Shown one piece after another: positions 1 to 5,417 of a stretch of 17,156 nt of DNA. Positions within the stretch are counted from its first letter, which is position 1; every line of letters begins with the position of its first letter. Position numbers and translations under genes: made by a program. The stretch comes from Clostridia bacterium (GTDB lineage Bacteria > Bacillota > Clostridia > Oscillospirales > Acutalibacteraceae). The notes below the pieces were generated by a model. It worked only from the letters and a program-made list of their open reading frames with translations. It was not told the origin of the DNA and made no database searches. The stretch is from the NCBI GenBank assembly GCA_017538005.1, contig JAFYJR010000069.1, positions 1 through 17,156 of the forward strand. The letters run 5' to 3'.

Positions 1-1
1 A

Positions 2-529
2 CGCCTGGTGGCGGACGGCTACGCTGCCGTCGGCGACAGCGCCTTTATGACGATGCCGTTTATGGGCAGCGGCATTGAGGCCTCCATGCAGGCCGGCCGT
101 ATGCTCGCCGAGACCGTCATAAACGGCGGAAAGAACCGCTTTTCTGTTAAAAATCTCTGGAATTACCAGGTTAAGTTTTTCAAAAAACTCGGTGCGCTCT
201 ACATTGCCATAGATATAGTAAAGAGATATGTTCTCTTCCTTGATCCCGAGACCGTAAACTGGGTGTTCGGTTGCGGAGCGGTGACATCGGAGGATATGAA
301 ACTTCTCTCGACTGACGAGAACAACGAAGCCGGTATATCACCGCTTGAAATAGTCAGAAAAGTTATGATTCTTCTCTCAAAACCGAAACTTATACTCGGT
401 CTTTTGGGAGCGGTCACGAAAGCGGCGAGAGGCTTTGCTCTCGGCATGCTTATTCCGAAGAAGTACAACGAGAGAGAAATAAAAGAGTGGCAAAAGGAAT
501 ACGAAAAGTGTATAAAACACGTGAAATAA
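2..529 (+). CDS. FAD-dependent oxidoreductase, geranylgeranyl-reductase-like (5' truncated)
   Basis: This is the C-terminal part of a flavoprotein. The frame is open to the left edge, so the GTG at 8 is probably an internal valine and not the start. The visible protein opens with a GDSAFMTMPFMGSGIEASMQ stretch. It matches the late FAD-contact motif of the geranylgeranyl reductase / p-hydroxybenzoate hydroxylase fold (GD, six residues, then P, followed by G-GI-A). Members of this group reduce isoprenoid double bonds or oxidise aromatic and polyene substrates with FAD and often NAD(P)H. The roughly 140 residues after the motif are helical and basic, and end in a charged tail. A transporter gene begins 14 bases after the TAA stop, which suggests one transcript. 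The Rossmann dinucleotide-binding N terminus is outside the window. The substrate cannot be named from this part. I am confident of the superfamily and not of the specific reaction. Confidence 0.7.
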   Translation, partial: RLVADGYAAVGDSAFMTMPFMGSGIEASMQAGRMLAETVINGGKNRFSVKNLWNYQVKFFKKLGALYIAIDIVKRYVLFLDPETVNWVFGCGAVTSEDMKLLSTDENNEAGISPLEIVRKVMILLSKPKLILGLLGAVTKAARGFALGMLIPKKYNEREIKEWQKEYEKCIKHVK

Positions 530-543
530 AGTGAGGTAAGATT

Positions 544-1896
544 ATGGCAACCAAGACTGAAGATCTCGGCAACCTGCGGATAGGGCAGACAGTGCGGATA
601 GGCTTCGCCTTCCTTTCAATCTGTGCCTTCTGGCAGCTCTACAACAACATTCTTCCGCTTATCCTGACGGGAACTTTCCATCTGGGCGAGACTTTTTCCG
701 GTGCTATCATGGCTGCGGACAATGTACTCGGTCTTTTCCTGCTTCCGATTTTCGGAACGCTCTCAGATAAGTGCAAGAGTCCCATGGGACGCCGCAAACC
801 CTTTGTGCTCTTCGGCACCATTGCGGCTGTCGCTCTGATGATACTTATTCCGCTGATTGACAACAGTTATTTTGCAAATCCGTCGGCAGGCAAGAAGATT
901 CTCTTCATCGCAGTGCTCGGCGCGTTGCTCGTCGCGATGGGCACATACAGAAGCCCTGCCGTTGCCCTTATGCCTGATCTTACGCCGAAGGCGAAGAGAA
1001 GCCAGGGCAACGCCATCATAAACCTGATGGGCGCCGTAGGCGGCATCCTTTATCTCGCGCTTGCGGCAGTTCTTTATCCCGCGTCCAAGACCAAAGGTCT
1101 CGAGCATGTAAACTACATGCTCCTCTTCCTGCTTGTCGCGGGAATTATGATTGTCGCGCTCATAATTCTCATGACCACCGTCAACGAGACAAAGGTCATG
1201 AAGGAGATGCAGGAGTATGAGAAGATGCATCCGGAAGAGAACCTCACCGTCGATGACGGTTCAGGCAACGAAGTTCTTCCTCCGGAAGTAAAGAAGAGCC
1301 TTATCTTCCTGCTTTTCTCAGTAGCTTTATGGTTTGTCTCATACAACGCGGTCGAGACCTGGTTTACCAAGTTTGCTGAAGTCACATGGGGTCACGGCAT
1401 TGGCGGCGCGTCAACATGCCTGCTTATTGCCAACGCCGGCGCGATTCTCTCTTACATCCCTGTAGGTATTCTCTCGGGTAAGATAGGCAGAAAGAAGAGC
1501 ATCCTGGGCGGTATCGTCCTTATGACGACCTGCTATCTCATCGGTCTCTGGTTCACTTCAACCCACGATTCGTTCGCAACCGTGCTCTATGTCATATTTG
1601 CTCTTATAGGTATGGCCTGGGCGGCAATCAATGTAAACTCACTGCCAATGGTACTTGAGATGTGCAAGGGCAGCGATGTCGGCAAGTTCACCGGTTACTA
1701 TTACACCTTCTCAATGACGGCGCAGATAATCACACCGATTCTTTGCGGTTTCCTGCTCGAACACATCGGCTACGGCGTCTATTTCATCTACGCCGCAACC
1801 TTTATGATTCTCGCATTCTGCACCATGATTTTCGTCCGTCACGGCGACACCAAAGCCGGCAAGACCGGCCTGGAAGCCTTTGATGTAGACGATTAG
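544..1896 (+). CDS. MFS transporter, SLC45/GPH-like
   Basis: This is a 450-residue, roughly 12-helix transporter of the major facilitator superfamily in the cytoplasmic membrane. Between helices 2 and 3 it carries GTLSDKCKSPMGRRKP (residues 71-86). That is the MFS loop motif in the form seen in SLC45 sugar transporters and GPH sugar:cation symporters. A second, weaker copy (GILSGKIGRKKS) follows helix 8, as expected for the two-fold repeat of MFS proteins. A hydrophilic acidic loop near residues 220-255 separates the halves. The start is ATG 544, with GAGGT at 533-537 six bases upstream. It follows the flavoprotein gene by 14 bases and ends before a strong terminator at 1929-1960. A sugar or glycoside substrate is a family-level guess. 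Linkage to the oxidoreductase could instead mean export or import of that enzyme's substrate. Confidence 0.8.
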   Translation: MATKTEDLGNLRIGQTVRIGFAFLSICAFWQLYNNILPLILTGTFHLGETFSGAIMAADNVLGLFLLPIFGTLSDKCKSPMGRRKPFVLFGTIAAVALMILIPLIDNSYFANPSAGKKILFIAVLGALLVAMGTYRSPAVALMPDLTPKAKRSQGNAIINLMGAVGGILYLALAAVLYPASKTKGLEHVNYMLLFLLVAGIMIVALIILMTTVNETKVMKEMQEYEKMHPEENLTVDDGSGNEVLPPEVKKSLIFLLFSVALWFVSYNAVETWFTKFAEVTWGHGIGGASTCLLIANAGAILSYIPVGILSGKIGRKKSILGGIVLMTTCYLIGLWFTSTHDSFATVLYVIFALIGMAWAAINVNSLPMVLEMCKGSDVGKFTGYYYTFSMTAQIITPILCGFLLEHIGYGVYFIYAATFMILAFCTMIFVRHGDTKAGKTGLEAFDVDD

Positions 1897-1928
1897 TTTC
1901 AGAGGGACGATTCTTTTGAGAACAAATG

Positions 1929-1960
1929 AAAGACCGCACCAAACGGTGCGGTCTTCTTTT
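1929..1960. terminator. Bidirectional intrinsic terminator, copy 1 of a repeated sequence
   Basis: An 11-base-pair stem (arms 1930-1940 and 1945-1955) with an AAAC loop is followed by CTTTT and then a T-rich stretch to about 1971. It lies between the convergent MFS gene and the minus-strand membrane protein gene. On the minus strand the arm is followed by TTTCATTTG, a weaker U tract, so it should work best for the MFS gene. The same 32 bases recur exactly at 3547-3578. Confidence 0.85.
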
Positions 1961-1968
1961 AAGATTTT

Positions 1969-2790
1969 TTATTTGAGAATGGCCTTCTTGCCGGTCTTCA
2001 TAATGTCTTCTTTCGGGGGCAGCTTGAGATAGAGATAGAGTCCATATAAAGCTGACGCAAGGCAGAAGATACCGGTCAGATAGTACCAGGGATTTGCTGC
2101 AAGTGAGAAGAATTCCGGCTTAACTACCAGCCACATGTTGGCCCAGGGGTTGAAAGATACGAGGGCAACACAGATGAATGTTACTGAAAGAGCTATGCAG
2201 TTGCCTGAACGATAGCCGCGCTTTCTCATTTCCCAGACAGGAACTGTGGTAACGAGAACCTGAGTGAAGATCCAGAATTTCCACATTGTCTCATCGTGCC
2301 ATTCAAAACGCAGGAAGTTGAGGGCCAGATAGCAAAACAGAGTGAGGCAGATTATTTCCGCAACCTTTGTTTTTGTTGATGCACCATTCGGCCATATGAT
2401 CGGGTGTTCATATTTTACGGCCATTGTCAGACAGAATGTTTCAAGTCCGACCCAGACTGCTTCACCGATGGCGAGCAGAAGGAACAGAAGGAATTTTCCG
2501 GAAATGTTCCATGCGTGAATGAAGACCCAGATTCCCATGAAATCCGCTGCCCAGTAGAAGCAATGAAGCCATAAGGGGTAGCACTGGATTTTCTCGTTGA
2601 TAGTCATAATGAGCGGGAATACATAAACCAGAAGTCCGAAAACTACTGCGAGACCGATGGTGATCCATGCACCGATCCATCCCGGGGCGCCGACCGACAG
2701 ATGCTCCACAAAATCCGTTACGCTTACGTCGGCAAGCGAACCGTCGGCATTGTGCGGATATCCGTAGGTAAGATACTGAAAGATATTCAT
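1969..2790 (-). CDS. Seven-helix integral membrane protein, function unknown
   Basis: I do not recognise this 273-residue protein. It shows about seven hydrophobic segments (near residues 37-63, 73-94, 99-125, 144-163, 169-188, 196-223 and 236-257) and a basic C-terminal tail (KTGKKAILK), so it should sit in the cytoplasmic membrane. It is rich in Trp and aromatic residues. Acidic residues lie in or beside helices (D83, E110, E117), as does an HDE at 165-167, and these could line an active site or channel. Length and helix number resemble small membrane-embedded terpene-cyclase-like proteins, but I see no diagnostic motif and do not assign that role. The start is ATG at 2790, with AAGGAG seven bases upstream. 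It is divergent from a TetR-type regulator 185 bases away, which is the usual arrangement for a regulated target gene. Confidence 0.8.
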   Translation of the reverse strand: MNIFQYLTYGYPHNADGSLADVSVTDFVEHLSVGAPGWIGAWITIGLAVVFGLLVYVFPLIMTINEKIQCYPLWLHCFYWAADFMGIWVFIHAWNISGKFLLFLLLAIGEAVWVGLETFCLTMAVKYEHPIIWPNGASTKTKVAEIICLTLFCYLALNFLRFEWHDETMWKFWIFTQVLVTTVPVWEMRKRGYRSGNCIALSVTFICVALVSFNPWANMWLVVKPEFFSLAANPWYYLTGIFCLASALYGLYLYLKLPPKEDIMKTGKKAILK

Positions 2791-2975
2791 ACAAATTCTC
2801 CTTTTCAGGTGGTTTCAATATTTTTTTCGCTTTCCTGACAGTTTTATAATAAAATAGGCAATGTATTTTACAATGGACATCATATTGAAAAGTGTGAGTT
2901 ATGTCACGTTATTTTGATTTTTGTGGAGATATATAATACAATATCAGTGTATTTTTAAGAAGAGGAGCTGCTTTT
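2791..2975. promoter_or_regulatory. Divergent control region of the membrane protein and TetR genes
   Basis: This AT-rich 185-base gap should hold both start sites. For the minus-strand gene I see TTGTAA (complement of 2868-2873) and TATAAA or TTATAA near 2843-2849, 18-19 bases apart. For the regulator the best -10 is TATAAT at 2932-2937, with only a weak -35 near 2909-2914. Two palindromes stand out: AATACA-N7-TGTATT at 2935-2953, overlapping the regulator's -10, and TGTA-TTT-TACA at 2862-2872, overlapping the opposite -35. They share the half-site TGTATT and are good operator candidates. Confidence 0.55.
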
Positions 2976-3545
2976 ATGGACAGGCGCGTTGCGCGTACCA
3001 GGCGTAATATCTACCTTGCGTTTTTCTCTCTTTTACAGAAGAAGACAATGGATGAAATCACTGTCACTGAGCTTGCCGCCTTGGCCGATGTAGACCGCAA
3101 AACTTTCTACAGCCATTATCAGACGGTACAGGATGTTTTTGAAGAGTTCAAAAGTGATGTTTATGCGGAGGTCCTGAATACACTTGCAGAATGCAGACAG
3201 CTGGGAGCAGAAACCGAAGAGGGATTTGATTTTTGCCACTTTTATGATTCGATGAACAGAATTATGTTAGATAATCTGGCATTCTTTGAAAAGTTGTCAC
3301 GAAACCAGGCGTTTATGTTTTTGAAGGATGATTTCAAGGACATCTTAAAGCAGGCACTCATTGATTTTTATAAGGATTCGGACAACTCAAAAAGCGAATA
3401 TGAAATCAGCCAGTGTTGTGAGTTCGTTGCTGCAGGTACCATAAATCTGTGGACGGACTGGTTGAACCATAAACAGGTCTCTCTTGAAGAATTCTGCGAC
3501 TCCGCCATAAAGATTTTGAAAAAAGCATGGAACATAATCGAATAA
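2976..3545 (+). CDS. TetR/AcrR-family transcriptional regulator
   Basis: This 189-residue protein begins with a TetR-type DNA-binding domain. Residues 3-23 form helix 1, and the helix-turn-helix is at about 28-48, with the typical ITVTELAALADVDRKTFYSHY pattern (aromatic FY-HY ending). The C-terminal ligand-binding part is helical and divergent, as is usual in the family, and ends in a pattern seen in clostridial TetR proteins (AAGTINLWTDWL). It would act as a dimeric, ligand-released repressor. The start is ATG 2976, with GAGGAG eight bases upstream. Position opposite the membrane protein gene, with candidate operators in the shared gap, suggests it controls that gene and itself. The ligand cannot be inferred. 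The stop lies two bases before the terminator repeat at 3547. Confidence 0.88.
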   Translation: MDRRVARTRRNIYLAFFSLLQKKTMDEITVTELAALADVDRKTFYSHYQTVQDVFEEFKSDVYAEVLNTLAECRQLGAETEEGFDFCHFYDSMNRIMLDNLAFFEKLSRNQAFMFLKDDFKDILKQALIDFYKDSDNSKSEYEISQCCEFVAAGTINLWTDWLNHKQVSLEEFCDSAIKILKKAWNIIE

Positions 3546-3546
3546 A

Positions 3547-3578
3547 AAAGACCGCACCAAACGGTGCGGTCTTCTTTT
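3547..3578. terminator. Bidirectional intrinsic terminator, copy 2; serves ssrA and the TetR gene
   Basis: This is exactly the same 32 bases as 1929-1960: an 11-base-pair stem (3548-3558 with 3563-3573), loop AAAC, then CTTTT. On the minus strand it starts one base after the encoded CCA of tmRNA and is followed by TTTTTTATT, an excellent U tract. It is therefore the ssrA terminator. On the plus strand it directly follows the TetR stop codon. Confidence 0.9.
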
Positions 3579-3579
3579 G

Positions 3580-3927
3580 TGGTGGAGATGGCGGTAATCG
3601 AAACCGCGTCCGAAAACCCATTCACACAACTTTCTACGAGTGTATTCTGCCTATGAAGATTCCCCTCGGTAACCGCCGACAGACGGGCAGATACTTACGG
3701 TAGCCTCTGCGCCGTGACGAAAGGGGAGGCACCCTCCCGTTCACGTTCACCACTGATCGACGCCCAGACTCAAGCCGTGGTACTCAAGAGCAGGACGGGT
3801 TGCGATTAAGCAGCCTTAAGAACTGGTTTTTCGTCAGTTATTATTTAAGTGCAGAGTTTTATAGCGGTCCCTGCGCCGCTACTCGCTTATCATGCTTCAA
3901 GATCTCCGTCGAAATCCTTTCATCCCC
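3580..3927 (-). ncRNA. ssrA: Transfer-messenger RNA (tmRNA)
   Basis: This is a 348-nt tmRNA that rescues stalled ribosomes with SmpB. The mature 5' end begins GGGGATG (complement of 3921-3927) and continues with the conserved TTCGAC of the tRNA-like part. The 3' end is CATCTCC-A-CCA (3580-3590), which pairs with the 5' end over seven base pairs with one G-U; CCA is encoded. The T arm is textbook, with GCGGT/ACCGC stems around the loop TTCGATT (3591-3607). The tag reading frame is at 3806-3835. The gene directly follows smpB, overlapping its last eight bases, and ends at a strong terminator. I see no separate promoter, so transcription with smpB is likely, although one inside smpB cannot be excluded. 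Ends are set by stem pairing and should be right within a base or two. Confidence 0.96.
3806..3835 (-). other. tmRNA tag-peptide frame, predicted (A)DEKPVLKAA
   Basis: Within tmRNA the frame GAC-GAA-AAA-CCA-GTT-CTT-AAG-GCT-GCT-TAA gives DEKPVLKAA after the tRNA-borne alanine. The five bases before GAC read TAACT, resembling the UAGUC-type context that sets the resume codon in other tmRNAs. An upstream extension in the same frame (ACT, ATA, ATA) is bounded by a TAA at 3845-3847, so the resume codon could be one or two codons earlier. The ending KAA, instead of the usual LAA, is discussed under findings. Confidence 0.75.
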
Positions 3928-4393
3928 TCGTTTTGAGAGCTCTTCTTGCTTCCAAGTCAGCATCTCTCTTGGCGACGGTGGCGCGCTTGTCGTAGGTGTG
4001 CTTACCTTTGCAGAGGCCGACCTGGATTTTGAGGCGGCCGCGATTGAAGTAAGCGGACAGCGGGACAAGCGTCATACCTTCCTGCTGGACTTCAGCCTGG
4101 AGTTTGTTTATCTCCTTCTTGTGCATTAAAAGCCTGCGGCTTCTCATCGGATCACGGTTGAAGATGTTGCCGTGGTCATAGGGGGAAATGTGCATACCGT
4201 TGACAAAAAGTTCACCGTCTTTGATGTTGCACCAGGAGTCTTTGAGATTTATTTTGCCCTGTCGGACGGATTTTACCTCCGTGCCGAACAGTTCTATGCC
4301 TGCCTCGAAGCTGTCGATTACGAAGTATTCGTGGTAGGCTTTCTTGTTGGTCGCAACGGTCTGGAGACCGTTGTTTTCCTTCTTGGCCACCAC
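3920..4393 (-). CDS. smpB: SsrA-binding protein SmpB
   Basis: SmpB binds the tRNA-like domain of tmRNA and delivers it to stalled ribosomes. The 157-residue protein has the family hallmarks: the N-terminal NKKAYHEYFV start of the OB-fold barrel, GIELFGTEVKSVRQGKINLKD, the HISPYDHGN segment and the C-terminal KGKHTYDKRATVAKRDAD, a basic tail that enters the decoding site. It starts at GTG 4393 (GTG-GTG-GCC), with AAAGGA about eight bases upstream; the second GTG at 4390 is possible. The stop TGA (3920-3922) is inside the mature 5' end of tmRNA. smpB has its own promoter in the 76-base gap after recR. Confidence 0.97.
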   Translation of the reverse strand: MVAKKENNGLQTVATNKKAYHEYFVIDSFEAGIELFGTEVKSVRQGKINLKDSWCNIKDGELFVNGMHISPYDHGNIFNRDPMRSRRLLMHKKEINKLQAEVQQEGMTLVPLSAYFNRGRLKIQVGLCKGKHTYDKRATVAKRDADLEARRALKTRG

Positions 4394-4428
4394 GTTTCAC
4401 ATCCTTTCTCTGCAGCGGCAGGAATTAT

Positions 4429-4456
4429 ATAATAACAGATTTAATTTTAAATGCAA
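4429..4456 (-). promoter_or_regulatory. Predicted promoter of smpB-ssrA
   Basis: On the minus strand TTGCAT (complement of 4451-4456) and TATTAT (complement of 4429-4434) are 16 bases apart, just upstream of smpB and after recR ends. An overlapping TATAAT (4424-4429) has poorer spacing (21). No clear terminator separates recR from this site, so read-through from the dnaX operon is also likely. Confidence 0.6.
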
Positions 4457-4469
4457 GTAAACTTGTGGT

Positions 4470-5069
4470 TTAAATTTCCCTGCGGCCTTCCATGGCACGC
4501 GTTAAGGTTACTTCATCGGCATACTCGAGGTCCGCGCCGACGGGTACACCGTAGGCGAGACGCGTGACCTTTATGCCGAGGGGTTTTAAGAGGCGTGAGA
4601 CATACATGGCCGTCGCCTCACCGGAGACGGTGGGATTGGTGGCCATGATGACTTCCTCGACACCGTCGAGACGGGCGAGAAGCTGCTTTATAGTGAGCTG
4701 GTCGGGGCCTATGCCGTCCATGGGGGAGATGGCTCCGTGAAGCACGTGGTAGAGACCGTCATACTCGTGCGTGCGCTCTATTGCCATGACATCACGCGGG
4801 TCCTCGACAACGCAGACGATGGTTTTGTTGCGCGCTTCGTTTGAGCAGATGGAACAGGTCTCATTTTCCGTCAGGTTGCAGCAGACGGTGCACTGTTTTA
4901 TGCTCTCGTGCGCGTTTTTTATCGCCTCGGCGAACTTGTTCGCTTCGGCCGCGTCCAGGTCGAGGACATAGAAAGCCATACGCTGCGCGCTCTTCCTGCC
5001 TATGCCCGGTATGCGCTCAAACCGGTTGATCAGCTCCTCGAGCGCGGCTACATCGTATCCGAGACTCAT
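4470..5069 (-). CDS. recR: Recombination mediator protein RecR
   Basis: RecR acts with RecO and RecF to load RecA on SSB-coated single-stranded DNA at gaps. The 199-residue length is standard. In order, there is a helix-hairpin-helix (RIPGIGRKSAQRMAFYVL, residues 19-36), a four-cysteine zinc finger (C60, C63, C72, C75) and a Toprim domain starting near residue 80 (IVCVVEDPRDVMAIE, then NPTVSGEATAMY). The C-terminal part has RLAYGVPVGADLEYADE-VTL, as in all RecR proteins. It is translationally coupled to ybaB: its ATG (5067-5069) overlaps the ybaB TGA (5066-5068). Gene order matches dnaX-yaaK-recR of Bacillus subtilis. Confidence 0.97.
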   Translation of the reverse strand: MSLGYDVAALEELINRFERIPGIGRKSAQRMAFYVLDLDAAEANKFAEAIKNAHESIKQCTVCCNLTENETCSICSNEARNKTIVCVVEDPRDVMAIERTHEYDGLYHVLHGAISPMDGIGPDQLTIKQLLARLDGVEEVIMATNPTVSGEATAMYVSRLLKPLGIKVTRLAYGVPVGADLEYADEVTLTRAMEGRREI

Positions 5070-5407
5070 AAGCCGAGACCCGGTATGTTCATACCGCCGG
5101 TAATCTTGCCGATTTCACGGTCCATGGTATCCTTGCCCTTGCGGGTTGCTTCGTTCAAAGCAGCGATGAGCATGTCCTCAAGCATCTCAACATCATCGGG
5201 ATCGACGACATCGGGCTGAATCTTTATGGATCTGACTTCACCGGCGCCTGTGACTGACACTTCAACGGCTCCGCCGCCTGAGGAAGCGGTGAACTCAGTC
5301 TCTTCAATTTCCTTCTGCTTGGTTTCCATGTTTTCCTGCATCTGCTGGAGCTGTTTCATCATCGCGGCCTGGTTCATGCCGCCCTGGTTCGGAATTCTTG
5401 CTTTCAT
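5066..5407 (-). CDS. ybaB: YbaB/EbfC-family nucleoid-associated protein
   Basis: This is a small (113-residue) DNA-binding protein of the family encoded between dnaX and recR in many bacteria. It forms dimers with a tweezer shape and may affect nucleoid structure or replication and recombination. Hallmarks are the Met/Gln-rich N-terminal helix (MMKQLQQMQENME), the GGGAVEVSVTGAGEVRSIKI strand region, and DPDDVEMLEDMLIAALNEA. It ends in a Gly-rich tail (MNIPGLGL), common in the family. Start ATG 5407 has AAGGAG six bases upstream. It lies 10 bases after dnaX and overlaps recR by four bases, so the three are one operon. Confidence 0.95.
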   Translation of the reverse strand: MKARIPNQGGMNQAAMMKQLQQMQENMETKQKEIEETEFTASSGGGAVEVSVTGAGEVRSIKIQPDVVDPDDVEMLEDMLIAALNEATRKGKDTMDREIGKITGGMNIPGLGL

Positions 5408-5417
5408 TTTTTACTCC

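Noticed and set aside
763..1385. Minus-strand frames inside the MFS gene
   Set aside because: They are shadows of the transporter, with no start site or similarity.
2..1896. A complete carotenoid or isoprenoid pathway
   Set aside because: Only a partial reductase-like gene and a general transporter are visible; no synthase is present.
3800..4129. Plus-strand frame across tmRNA and the smpB 3' end
   Set aside because: It overlaps a certain RNA gene and a certain protein gene on the other strand.
4454..4465. Small hairpin after recR as a terminator
   Set aside because: The five-base-pair AT-rich stem (CAAGT/ACTTG) is too weak and overlaps the smpB promoter.
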